Source of the DNA: Steroidobacteraceae bacterium
Lineage (GTDB): Bacteria > Pseudomonadota > Gammaproteobacteria > Steroidobacterales > Steroidobacteraceae
DNA: 15,864 nucleotides
Assembly (NCBI GenBank): GCA_025927665.1
Contig: JAICKZ010000030.1
Coordinates: 1 to 15,864 of the forward strand
Reading direction: 5' to 3'
The notes under the pieces are model-generated. The model saw only the letters and a program-made list of their open reading frames with translations. It was not told the origin of the DNA and ran no database searches. The number at the start of each line of letters is the position of its first letter. Positions within the stretch are counted from its first letter, which is position 1. Shown here piece after piece: positions 1 to 8,300 of the stretch. The translations under genes and the position numbers were made by a program.

Positions 1-360
1 AACCACCATTAATTCCCTTCGCGTCGCTGGACTCTTCCACAGCACTTACAGCTAAGGTATTGCCATCAGTGCTCAATGCCACCGCAAATCCAAACTGATC
101 ATTGGCATCAGTATTTGATGCTTTGACATAGGCTTGTTGTGACCAACTGCTGCCATTGCGGGTGAAGACGTATACCGTTCCGGAATCAGTTTTTGAATTA
201 TCTGACTCAGCTACTAAACCACCATTAATTCCCTTCGCGTTACTGGACTCTCCGACAGCGCTTACAGCTAAGGTGTTGCCATCAGCGCTCAATGCCAAGG
301 CCGATCCAAACAGATCGTTGGCATCAGCATTTGATGCTTTGACATAGGCTTGCTGAGACC
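1..360 (-). repeat. Near-identical intragenic FG-GAP coding repeats, about 218 bp period
   Basis: The stretch starting at base 1 (aaccaccattaattcccttc) recurs at 219 with few differences, and the match continues through the DGNTLAV-coding part (60-90 against 278-308). Neighbouring repeats of the downstream lipoprotein gene are therefore more alike as DNA than is usual for old propeller blades. This suggests recent within-gene duplication or gene conversion. Confidence 0.6.
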
Positions 361-994
361 AACTATTTCCTGTATGAATAAAAATGTAGACGGCACCAGA
401 ATTCAATTTCGAATTATCTGATTGATTACCATTTATTCCAGTGGCGTTACTGGATTCTTGTATTGCACCTACAGCCAAAGTATTGCCATCCGCACTTAAT
501 GCCAGGGCCCATCCAAACAGATCGCTGGCATCAGTATTCGATGCTTTGAAATAGCCAATGGCCTTATTGACGTTGAAAGAATTAATCGCTGTTGAGTCGG
601 CACAGCCAGCAGTGTTGCAAGCAGATACTTTGTAGCTGATGTTGATCCAATCGGTGAGATGTACTGCTACGGTATCTGCAAAGCTGGCAGTAGAGGCAGT
701 GAGATTGGAACCGATCTGTGTGAATCCGGCCGTGCCGGTCGGATTTCTTAATACTTTGTAATACGTGGCACCATTCACTGCTGTCCAGTTCAAAATGACT
801 TGCTTCACACCATAACTTACCGCCACAGTCGGTGCTTCAGGTACTTGTTGAGCTTGGGATGAAGACGAAGATGAGGGCAGTGGCGAAGGTGAAGGTGAAC
901 TGCCACCGCCGCCACAGCCAAAAAGCAGAATGGACAATGTCAGGCACAAAAATGTGTTGAATGCTCTGCGGGCTGAAGCAATTAAATGATTCAT
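1..994 (-). CDS. FG-GAP repeat lipoprotein, downstream paralogue, C-terminus cut by window edge
   Basis: The 5' end is inside the window and the frame is still open at base 2, giving 331 residues. The N-terminus is a lipoprotein signal (MNHLIASARRAFNTFLC, then LSILLFGC) with the lipid-accepting Cys at residue 27, so the protein is probably exported and membrane-anchored. A short Gly/Ser/Pro linker with six consecutive Ser follows, then a fibronectin-III-like stretch with NWTAV and YYKVL, then at least two complete and one partial FG-GAP repeats of the form KASN...FG.A.ALS.DGNTLAV.A...SG.VYVF. Such repeats form blades of an integrin-alpha-like beta-propeller; the ligand is unknown. It is a close paralogue of the gene at 1254-3125, differing by a much shorter Ser tract. 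Successive repeats are also very alike as DNA. An in-frame ATG lies 36 nt upstream (1030) but falls in a candidate -10 box, so the ATG at 994 is preferred. Confidence 0.85.
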   Translation of the reverse strand, partial: MNHLIASARRAFNTFLCLTLSILLFGCGGGGSSPSPSPLPSSSSSSQAQQVPEAPTVAVSYGVKQVILNWTAVNGATYYKVLRNPTGTAGFTQIGSNLTASTASFADTVAVHLTDWINISYKVSACNTAGCADSTAINSFNVNKAIGYFKASNTDASDLFGWALALSADGNTLAVGAIQESSNATGINGNQSDNSKLNSGAVYIFIHTGNSWSQQAYVKASNADANDLFGSALALSADGNTLAVSAVGESSNAKGINGGLVAESDNSKTDSGTVYVFTRNGSSWSQQAYVKASNTDANDQFGFAVALSTDGNTLAVSAVEESSDAKGINGG

Positions 995-1026
995 TAGTAG
1001 GATCTCTATTGAAATAAACCTCCTAA
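995..1026 (-). promoter_or_regulatory. Imperfect hairpin before start codon, downstream lipoprotein copy
   Basis: On the mRNA strand TTAGGAGG is followed 17 nt later by CCTACTAA, which runs into the ATG. This is the same arrangement as the perfect 8-bp stem before the other copy, with one mismatch (base 998). The AGGAGG lies about 24 nt before the ATG at 994, too far for normal use as a ribosome-binding site unless the RNA folds. A closer weak purine run (GAGAT) lies 7 nt before the ATG. Confidence 0.35.
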
Positions 1027-1089
1027 ACATATCCCGGAGCCGCATCAATTGTCCTCGCTTGCTTCAAACCAATTTCAAACGAAGGACAA
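1026..1089 (-). promoter_or_regulatory. Candidate promoter and dyad operator of downstream lipoprotein gene
   Basis: Reading on the minus strand, AGGACA (1055-1050) and TATGTT (1031-1026) are separated by 18 bp and make a plausible sigma-70 -35/-10 pair. The same hexamers and spacing occur before the paralogue, although the 18-bp spacer has diverged. The -35 sits in a dyad of TTGTCCT (1049-1055) and AGGACAA (1083-1089). Between the arms, TTCAAAC occurs twice (1063-1069 and 1074-1080) at an 11-bp pitch, about one helical turn. This is inferred from conservation between copies only. Confidence 0.45.
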
Positions 1090-1155
1090 ACGTAGCCGTA
1101 TTTACGCTGCCATAAGGAGTTATAAGCAGTGGTGATTAAAATTATTGTTCAATAA

Positions 1156-1173
1156 GCTTACTTATTAGTAAGC
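1156..1173. repeat. 7-bp perfect inverted repeat (GCTTACT/AGTAAGC)
   Basis: GCTTACT and AGTAAGC flank a TATT loop at the outer edge of the duplicated upstream region. The corresponding place in the other copy (3291-3305) also forms a small hairpin, GCTTA/TAAGC, from a diverged sequence. No T-tract follows on either strand, so it is not an obvious terminator; its role is unknown. Confidence 0.5.
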
Positions 1174-1196
1174 GTCCCTAGAAACGATGAGCCAAC

Positions 1197-1242
1197 AATA
1201 AAAAGATCCTGTAGTGAGATAACCATCGTTCACTACAGGATC
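1197..1242 (-). terminator. Intrinsic terminator of the complete FG-GAP lipoprotein gene
   Basis: A 13-bp perfect inverted repeat, GATCCTGTAGTGA and TCACTACAGGATC, has a 12-nt loop. On the minus strand it is followed directly by TTTTTATT. It begins 12 nt after the stop codon at 1254. It should end transcription before the downstream paralogue, so the two lipoprotein genes are probably separate transcription units. Confidence 0.9.
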
Positions 1243-1253
1243 GTCACTAACAA

Positions 1254-3125
1254 TCAATACATATACACGGCGCCTGAACCCGGTTGATCATTATTCAACT
1301 GATCACCGTCGATTGTGGTGACTTTGCTTGACTCCCCCACCGCACCTACTACCAAGGTTGTGCCATCGGCATTTAATGCCACAGAAGATCCAAACATATC
1401 GCCAGCATCAGTATTCGACGCTTTGACAATGGTTGGTTGTGACCAACTACTGCCATTGCGTGTAAAGACATACACAGCGCCCGAAGACAATAGGTCGTTA
1501 TTATCAAGATCGCCAGTGTTAATTCCCTTCGCGTTACTGTCTTCTCCTGTCGCACCCACGGCCAAGGTATTGCCATCGTGACTTAATGCCACAACAGATC
1601 CAAACTGATCGTTGGCATCAACCTTCGACGCTTTAAGCAAGACTGGTAATGACCAACTGGTGCCACTTCGAATGAACACATATACCGCACCTGAATCCAT
1701 TGCAGTGGTGTCTTCTAGCGATGAGCCCACAGCTAAGGCATTGCCATCACCACTTAATGCCACAGCAACGCCGAATGAATCGTCGACATGGATAGTTGAG
1801 GCCTTGAGAATAGTTGGTTGTTGCATCCACGTAATGCCACTTCGAATGAACACATATACCGCACCCGAATGTAGCTGGGCATCAGTTCCGTTGCCGGATT
1901 CTCGGTTGGCACCTACGGCCATAGTATTGCCATCGTCACTCAACGCCACAGCCGCTCCAAATTGAGCACTTTTATCGGAGTTCGATGCTTTGATATAGGC
2001 TTGTTGTGTCCAAATAGTGCTACTGCGAGTGAATACATACACCGCTCCAGAATCAAAATTTGAATTATCTGCTTCAGCTGTTGGACCACCATTGATCACC
2101 GTCGAATTGCTGTCTTCTGTAAGCGCACCTACGGCTAAGGTATTACCATCGGCACTTAATGCCAGAGCAGAGCCAAAGTGATCTTGGGCTTCGGCATTTG
2201 ATGCTTTGATATAGGTTTCTTGAGTAGACCAGGTGGTACCGCTACGAGTAAATACATACACCGCGCCTGAGTTCTTTTTAGTGGTGAAATCATTTTTTAC
2301 TGGTGTGCTGTTAATTCCCGTTGCGTTGCCGGACTCATTTCGTGCCGCGACCGCCAAAGTATTCCCATCGGCGCTCAATGCCACAACAATGCCAAAGTTA
2401 TTATCATTGGCATTGGTTTTCGACGGTTTGAGATAAGCTTGCTGAATCCAATTGGCGCCACTTCGAATGAAGACATACACCGCACCGGAACCGGGTTGGT
2501 TATTATTCTTATCATCACCATTGATGCCGTCGCTGGCCTCTGCTTTCGCACCCACGGCCAAGGTATTGCCATCGGCGCTTAATGCCACGGCAGTTCCGAA
2601 CAGATCTGGGCTCTCCGCATTCGATGCCTTGAAATATCCAATGGCCTGTTTGGGATCGAAAGAATTGATCTCTACTGAGTTGGTACAGCCCACACTGTTA
2701 CAAGCAGCCACTATATATTTGATGTGGACCCAATCGGTGAGATGCAATGCTAAAGTATCCGCAAAGCTGACAGCGAGAGCATTGAGATTGGAGCCGATCT
2801 GTGTGAAACCGGCAGTGCCGGTCGGATTTTTTAATACTTTGTAATACGTGGCACCATTCACTGCGGTCCAGTTCAAAATGACTTGCTTCACACCATAACT
2901 CACCGCCACAGTCGGTGCTGCAGGTGCTTGTTGAGGTTGGGAGGAAGACGAAGATGAGGATGATGACAAGGACGAAGACGAGGATGAGGATGAGGATGAA
3001 GGCAGCGGCGAAGGTGAAGGTGAGCCGCCCCCGCCACCACCACCACAGCCAAAAAGCAATGTGGACAATGTTAGGCAAAGAAATGTGTTCAATGCTCGGC
3101 GGATTGAAGCAATTGGATGATTCAT
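1254..3125 (-). CDS. FG-GAP repeat (beta-propeller) lipoprotein with FN3-like domain and poly-Ser linker
   Basis: The product has 623 residues from the ATG at 3125. Residues 1-27 form a lipoprotein signal ending STLLFGC, so the mature protein should be lipid-anchored at Cys27. Next come seven Gly, an SPSPSP segment, and two Ser runs of ten and nine residues split by one Leu (43-62). Residues about 71-157 resemble a fibronectin type III domain (ILNWTAV, ATYYKVL) with a possible disulfide pair Cys142/Cys147. From about residue 164 to the end there are seven FG-GAP-like repeats (FG..VALSADGNTLAVGA then SGAVYVF.RSG..W), the number expected for a closed integrin-alpha-like propeller. The ligand is unknown; adhesion or surface binding is plausible but inferred. 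An upstream in-frame ATG at 3161 would add 12 residues before the signal peptide and overlaps a candidate -10 box, so it is disfavoured. The gene has its own promoter-like region and terminator. Confidence 0.88.
   Translation of the reverse strand: MNHPIASIRRALNTFLCLTLSTLLFGCGGGGGGGSPSPSPLPSSSSSSSSSSLSSSSSSSSSQPQQAPAAPTVAVSYGVKQVILNWTAVNGATYYKVLKNPTGTAGFTQIGSNLNALAVSFADTLALHLTDWVHIKYIVAACNSVGCTNSVEINSFDPKQAIGYFKASNAESPDLFGTAVALSADGNTLAVGAKAEASDGINGDDKNNNQPGSGAVYVFIRSGANWIQQAYLKPSKTNANDNNFGIVVALSADGNTLAVAARNESGNATGINSTPVKNDFTTKKNSGAVYVFTRSGTTWSTQETYIKASNAEAQDHFGSALALSADGNTLAVGALTEDSNSTVINGGPTAEADNSNFDSGAVYVFTRSSTIWTQQAYIKASNSDKSAQFGAAVALSDDGNTMAVGANRESGNGTDAQLHSGAVYVFIRSGITWMQQPTILKASTIHVDDSFGVAVALSGDGNALAVGSSLEDTTAMDSGAVYVFIRSGTSWSLPVLLKASKVDANDQFGSVVALSHDGNTLAVGATGEDSNAKGINTGDLDNNDLLSSGAVYVFTRNGSSWSQPTIVKASNTDAGDMFGSSVALNADGTTLVVGAVGESSKVTTIDGDQLNNDQPGSGAVYMY
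2938..3000 (-). repeat. Ser-codon microsatellite in lipoprotein linker
   Basis: A TCN-codon tract encodes the Ser-rich linker. It gives ten plus nine Ser separated by one Leu here, against six Ser in the paralogue at about 859-876. Because the unit is three bases, slippage would change linker length without a frameshift. Confidence 0.7.
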
Positions 3126-3157
3126 TAGGAGGATCTCTTTTGAAATAAACCTCCTAA
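3125..3157 (-). promoter_or_regulatory. 8-bp perfect hairpin pairing AGGAGG with the bases before the start codon
   Basis: On the mRNA strand TTAGGAGG and CCTCCTAA are perfect complements around a 17-nt loop, and the last A is the first base of the ATG at 3125. If the transcript contains both arms, the strong Shine-Dalgarno-like AGGAGG would be paired and the start codon would sit at the stem base. The paralogue has the same layout with one mismatch. The likely transcription start lies close to the 5' arm, so the stem may be incomplete in the real mRNA. Confidence 0.4.
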
Positions 3158-3220
3158 ACATATCCTGGATTAGAATCAGTTGTCCTCGCTTACTTCAAAC
3201 CAATTTCAAACGAAGGACAA
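3157..3220 (-). promoter_or_regulatory. Candidate promoter and dyad operator of complete lipoprotein gene
   Basis: Minus-strand AGGACA (3186-3181), an 18-bp spacer and TATGTT (3162-3157) form a -35/-10 candidate. The dyad TTGTCCT (3180-3186)/AGGACAA (3214-3220) encloses TTCAAAC repeats at 3194-3200 and 3205-3211. All distances to the start codon match those of the second copy exactly, with the dyad 55-95 bp upstream of the ATG. Confidence 0.45.
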
Positions 3221-3367
3221 ATATAGCCGTATTCGCGTTGCTACAAGGAAGTTATGAACAGTGGTGATTAAATTATTGTTCAACTAGCTTGCTTATTCAT
3301 TAAGCCAATCATCAATCGGCTGAGAATGATCGTCAGTGAACCTAGCGCATTTATTTCTGTGCCGACA

Positions 3368-3640
3368 TCATTCACTCGGCGGTACAAATTCACCGGGTTT
3401 TTGTGAACCTTCGCCAAAGAAAAATTTTTCCATTTCAGTGACCAGAAACTTGCGTGCTTTGGGTTCAATGGGTGACAGTCGATATTCATTAATCAGCATG
3501 GTTTGATGTTGCACCCAACGTGTCCAGGCTTCTTTTGAGACTTCGTTATAGATACGTTGTCCCAGTTCACCGGGATACGGCACATACGACAAGCCTTCCG
3601 CTTCGCGCTTCAGCAATACACAATTTACTTTTCGGCTCAT
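3368..3640 (-). CDS. yggX: YggX-family Fe(II)-trafficking / oxidative damage protection protein
   Basis: The product has 90 residues, matching the family's usual size of about 90. The start MSRKVNCVLLKREAEG and the segments YPGELGQRIYNE, SKEAW and QTMLINEYRL are family hallmarks; Cys7 is the conserved cysteine. Known family members are small cytosolic proteins that protect iron-sulfur enzymes from oxidative damage and are linked to iron trafficking. The frame is open upstream, but the ATG at 3640 is chosen because it matches the family N-terminus and overlaps the mutY stop as ATGA, which implies translational coupling. A GTGAG purine run lies 6 nt before the start. Confidence 0.95.
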   Translation of the reverse strand: MSRKVNCVLLKREAEGLSYVPYPGELGQRIYNEVSKEAWTRWVQHQTMLINEYRLSPIEPKARKFLVTEMEKFFFGEGSQKPGEFVPPSE

Positions 3641-4704
3641 ACATCGCTCACTTCGATAGCCGAGGTGGCTATCTGCAAATACTTTAATATATCCAACACC
3701 GGCTTTGCCAAACCGATATGTGCGGGTCGATGAGGATGGTACCAGCAATAGCCGGTTTCATCTGCAATCACAGTACGAGCGATTGCATTCGCAGCCCAGT
3801 AGGGACGCAGCGTCAGATCAAAATGAGTAAATGAGTGTTGGATGACCGGCATTTTTTGCAACGATTTAGCATTTGTTACTTTTGAATGTATAAAGGTATG
3901 ACAAGATTCTGCATCATCAAATTGCGGACATACCCACAATCCACCCCAGATGCCAGAGGCAGGGCGCTGTTGTAACAAGATTGCATCTGATTCATCGCTG
4001 ATTACCGCAACGTACACTTCACGTTGTGGTCGTGTTCGCTTTGGACGCGGAGTCGGCAATTGTGATTGTAATGTTTGAACATTGGCAATGCACTGTGTTG
4101 CCAGCGGACAGGCATGGCATAAAGGTTTACTTCGCGTACATACCAAAGCACCGAGATCCATGATCGCTTGTGTGTAATTTGCAACGCGCGTGGTCGGAGT
4201 GCATTGCTGAGCACGTTGCCATAATTGTGCTTCAATCTGTTTGTTGCTGGTAGGACCGTGAATTCCAAAATAGCGGGTCAATACACGTTTGACATTTCCG
4301 TCAAGAATGGCATGTGGCAATTCATACGACAGCGCCAGAATTGCAGCAGCCGTTGAGCGGCCAATGCCAGGCAGTGATTGCACTTCATCCAAGGTCTTAG
4401 GCATCATCCCCTGATGATGTGCTATGAGCTGTTGAGCAGTACGATGCAAGTTGCGCGCACGGGCGTAGTAACCCAATCCCGTCCATAAATGTAACACTTC
4501 ATCCAAGGGCGCTGCCGCGAGCGCATTGACATTAGGAAAACGTTGGATGAATCGCTCGTAGTAGGGAACAACAGTTGCCACTTGGGTTTGTTGCAACATG
4601 ATTTCGGAAATCCAGATTCGATACGCATCTCGCACCTGCCAGGGCAAATGCTTTCGACCCGATTGATCGAACCAATTGAGTAAGGCGGCTGCAAATTCGT
4701 TCAT
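3637..4704 (-). CDS. mutY: A/G-specific adenine DNA glycosylase MutY
   Basis: The product has 355 residues, close to E. coli MutY. MutY removes adenine mispaired with 8-oxoguanine in base excision repair. The sequence shows Glu34 in SEIMLQQTQV, the helix-hairpin-helix LPGIGRSTAAAI (111-122), and the catalytic Asp135 in ILDGNVKRV. The [4Fe-4S] ligands Cys189, Cys196, Cys199 and Cys205 have the expected C-x6-C-x2-C-x5-C spacing. The C-terminal part is a NUDIX-like 8-oxoG recognition domain with QHSFTHFDL, where Thr replaces the Ser of the usual FSH motif. The frame extends 18 codons upstream to 4758, but MNEFAAALLNWFDQ at 4704 fits the family start. The stop overlaps the yggX start by 4 nt, so the two are co-translated oxidative-stress genes. 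The ribosome-binding site is weak. Confidence 0.96.
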   Translation of the reverse strand: MNEFAAALLNWFDQSGRKHLPWQVRDAYRIWISEIMLQQTQVATVVPYYERFIQRFPNVNALAAAPLDEVLHLWTGLGYYARARNLHRTAQQLIAHHQGMMPKTLDEVQSLPGIGRSTAAAILALSYELPHAILDGNVKRVLTRYFGIHGPTSNKQIEAQLWQRAQQCTPTTRVANYTQAIMDLGALVCTRSKPLCHACPLATQCIANVQTLQSQLPTPRPKRTRPQREVYVAVISDESDAILLQQRPASGIWGGLWVCPQFDDAESCHTFIHSKVTNAKSLQKMPVIQHSFTHFDLTLRPYWAANAIARTVIADETGYCWYHPHRPAHIGLAKPVLDILKYLQIATSAIEVSDV

Positions 4705-5355
4705 CACCACAGTGTAATGATTGAAGCATCTATTGTGCGAGCTTTTCGATATGTTCATATTGATCGTGCCATCGCGCAGGCATGCAACATGATGTCGCGA
4801 CCAAACAAGAAGAGTACCCAGGACTTCGGTGCAATGGATATGATGTATAGAATTTGTGTAGGATTGCCATCGGCGACCAGTTCAACGCGATCTACATTGC
4901 GACAAAACAAAGAGAAATGGCTTCGATGCGATCCACGTGAGTGGATAGAGTCGCCTGCATCATCAGTCGATATTCGCCGTTTACATATTCAGAGTTGATC
5001 ACCTGCATATCCAATGATGTTGTGCAAGCCATACAACAGGGCACTGTACCGATCAAACAATAATCGATTTATGTAACGCTCTAATCAGTTTGTCGCCGTT
5101 GTTGATGCGCATACTGTTTGTCTTGAACCCGCCGTGACAAGATTCACACTCTAAGTATCAGTTTAAACCGCGGCACTTAGAAATATAAAGCAATGATCCG
5201 ACATTACTTTTGAACTCACACTTCACAGTGATCTTTATTAAAGAAGACCGCATTCCGCTCGATAAAGATCATAGCCTCAATGTCAGCGTTGATCGCATCT
5301 TGTGCAGTGCCGTCCGGATTGTGCAGGATGGAGTATGCAATGTAATTGATTTGAA
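4705..5355. other. 651-bp gap with no convincing gene
   Basis: It lies between the mutY start and the large hybrid kinase, which diverge. The open frames here (4717-4998 plus; a TTG-initiated one at 5210-5392 plus) lack good ribosome-binding sites and recognisable domains. A 6-bp inverted repeat TGTTGT/ACAACA lies at 5019-5039. A weak promoter-like pair, TTGAAC (5210) and TTTATT (5234) with an 18-bp spacer, could serve the kinase. It probably holds both divergent promoters, but neither is certain. Confidence 0.5.
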
Positions 5356-8300
5356 ATGCAGTTGCCTCGCGCGTGGAGCCTGTTTGTGGTGACGTCTCGC
5401 AATTTCATGCCCTTCATTCTCGCCATTACTGTGGCTGCCATCGTGTTGATGTTAAGTGCCGATGTGTGGTTCGTCGGCTCATTGTATATCTGCTTGGTGA
5501 TGCTAAGCCTGAGCTCATCTCGGCATTGGCATCGTTATGCAACGGCTGCGATGGGATCGGGTTTGTTAATACTGCATGCAGGTATTGTTACTCCGGACAA
5601 GGTTGCAGTAGAGCGTTTGGTGATCGAGCTGTCTGCTCTGTGGCTTGCAGTCGCTATTAGCAATAAGTTAGTGCCAACGAAAAATGCAGAGAGGATGCAT
5701 ACAACAGAAATCAATGACGTGATGCCAAGCAATAATGAACATACGGCAGCGAGTCGTATGAAAACGGCTGCATGTGCCGCCGGATTGTGGATCTGGGAAT
5801 GCGATCCTCGTACGGGAGAGTTTATTTGGGATATCAATCGTCCCTCTGAACTAGGATTGGACAATGTTCCTTACTCGCAAATGCGTGAGCGCCTGAAGGC
5901 ATTATCGAATCCCCAAGAATTTGAGGACATGGTACAGGCTAGAAGTCGTGCGCTTCGAAACCGCGAAACTCGTTATAGCTGTCGCTATAGCACACGTGTT
6001 GGCAACTCATTTCTCCATCGTGAGATGGTCGCCAATTTACATTATGACGCTGACGGTATGCCCACTCAATTGATGGGAGTAACTCACGATATTACTAACG
6101 AAGTACAAACCTTGATGTTAATGCAGCGCCAAGCCAAGGAGTTGGAACAAATGCATCAACGCTTGGAACGTGCGGCCACTTCAAGTCAAGAAGGATTGTT
6201 TGAAATTGATTTTGTTTCAGGTCGCCATTGGGTCTCGGGTAGTTATCGCAGTTTGTTGGGGTTATCTGCTGAAGAAGATCTCGGTACAACCGAACGATTT
6301 TTTGCGTTAGTGCATAAAGATGATATTGATCGTACCCATCATTCGGTCACGATTATAAAACCTGATGACACGTATAGACATCAACTGCGTTTGTTACATG
6401 CTAATGGTGAATATCGCTGGATGCGAGCCATCGGGACCGTACAACACAATGACAAGGGTCAGCCGATCAGTTTGAGCGGCGCCATTCGCGACATTCATCA
6501 ACAACGTACGGCTGAATTGCAGCTGCAAGAAACCCAGGCCCGTTTGAATCGCGCCATTAATGGCACGCAGGATGCACTGTGGGAAGAAGAGTTGAGTACG
6601 CAGAAGTTATGGCTTTCGCCCCGCTTTGCCACGATGTTGGGTTACGAACATGAAGAAGTCAGTCATTGGAATGGTTACGACATAGATGCCATTACGCATC
6701 CCGATGATCTGCCGCAAATGGTGGACATGCGTTATCGCGCAACCGCATTGTCCGCACCTTTCGATGTGGAAGTGCGCATGCTGACCAAACATCAGCAATG
6801 GTTGTGGATGCGCATTCGTGGCACGTTAGAACGGGACGAAAACGGTCAACCATTACGCCTGTCTGGTTCAATTCAAGATGTGAATGACGCACGTCTTATT
6901 CATGATGAATTGGTTGCAGCTACCGAAGAAGCCCAGGCGGCCAATCGTGCCAAGAGCGCATTTCTTGCTAATGTCAGTCACGAGATTCGCACGCCTATGA
7001 ACGGCGTCATCGGCATGACCGGGTTATTGCTGGAAACATCACTGGATCGCAATCAGATGGAGTTCGCCGAAACCATTCGTGGCAGTGCTGATGCGTTGCT
7101 GATCGTGATCAACGATCTACTGGATTTTTCCAAGATTGAAGCGGGAAAGTTTCAGATCGAAAAAATTGATATGGATTTACGCAGCAATGTTGAAGATGTC
7201 GGCACTATGTTTGGTTTCCAAGCTGCCAATAAAAATCTTGAACTTATTATCAACGTACAGAATGATGTTCCTGATTTCGTGGTGGGAGATCCACAACGTA
7301 TTCGTCAATGTCTGATTAATTTGATCGGTAATGCCATTAAGTTTACGCGTCAAGGCGAGGTGGTAATCGAAGTTTTCCGCACGCAAGCATTGGCAGGCAA
7401 ATCATTATTGCAATTTGAAATTCGTGATACCGGCATTGGGCTTGAGCCGGAGATGCTTGAAAAATTGTTTAAGCCGTTTTCTCAAGCCGATTCATCCACC
7501 ACTCGCAAATACGGTGGCACGGGACTTGGTTTGTCCATTGTTAAACGCTTGGTGGAAATGATGGGTGGCAATGTGGGCGTCAGCAGCGTACCAGGAGAGG
7601 GCTCGACCTTCTGGTTCAATTTGCCACTTGAGGTAGCTCAAGTGACGCATACACGCAAACCTGTTTCTGGATCGTTGCTGGGTAAGCGCGTCATGATCGT
7701 GGATGACAATGCCACTAATCGACGCGTGCTGGCTGCGCAACTTGAGCATGCGGGATGCGAATGCGTCATCGCCAGCAGTGGTGATGAAGCGCTACAGCAA
7801 TTACACCACGCACATTTTAAACAATGTCCAATTGATGTGGTGGTGGCAGATTTCCAGATGCCTGATATGGATGGCGCGATGCTGGGTGAACAGGTACGTC
7901 GCGATGCGGATCTTGCGGACACGCGCTTGGTGTTATTGACTTCGCTTGATCGGCACGGAGATACGCAGCGCTTTGCGACGCTGGGTTTTGCGGCTTATCT
8001 AACTAAGCCGGTTCGCGCGCTCGAATTACGTGAATGCTTGGCACGTGTGTTGTCACACGCGGCGGAAGCATGGCGCAGTCAAGATCAATCCTTATTAACA
8101 CAAGACAAGATTAGAGAAAGAGCAGTAACCAAACGCTTCAGCGGTCGCGTGTTACTGGTGGATGACAATGTAGTGAATCAAAAAGTGGCCACTCACTTTC
8201 TGGAGCGCATGGGTATTACGATTACCTTGGCCAATGATGGTGCTGAAGCCGTCAAGTTGTTCGATATCAATACTTATCAATTAGTCCTGATGGATTTACA

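Noticed and set aside
2698..3078. Minus-strand frame with apparent hydrophobic run
   Set aside because: A shifted-frame reading of the Ser-rich linker and FN3-like region of the lipoprotein gene; no independent start signal.
2915..3148. Plus-strand frame with a Lys/Met/Arg-rich then poly-His product
   Set aside because: It is the antisense of the poly-Ser and poly-Gly coding tract; its odd composition follows from those repeats.
1..3300. Repeated blocks as a CRISPR array or transposon
   Set aside because: The repeats are in-frame coding units of FG-GAP proteins with no spacers, terminal inverted repeats or transposase.
3303..3321. Hairpin AGCCGAT/ATTGGCT downstream of yggX as a terminator
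   Set aside because: The stem needs a G-U pair and no T-tract follows, so it does not meet the form of an intrinsic terminator.
4717..4998. 93-codon plus-strand open frame upstream of mutY
   Set aside because: No ribosome-binding site, no recognisable domain, and it starts right next to the mutY start on the other strand.
5210..5392. 60-codon plus-strand frame starting with TTG
   Set aside because: Weak start, no ribosome-binding site, and it overlaps the start of the hybrid kinase in another frame.
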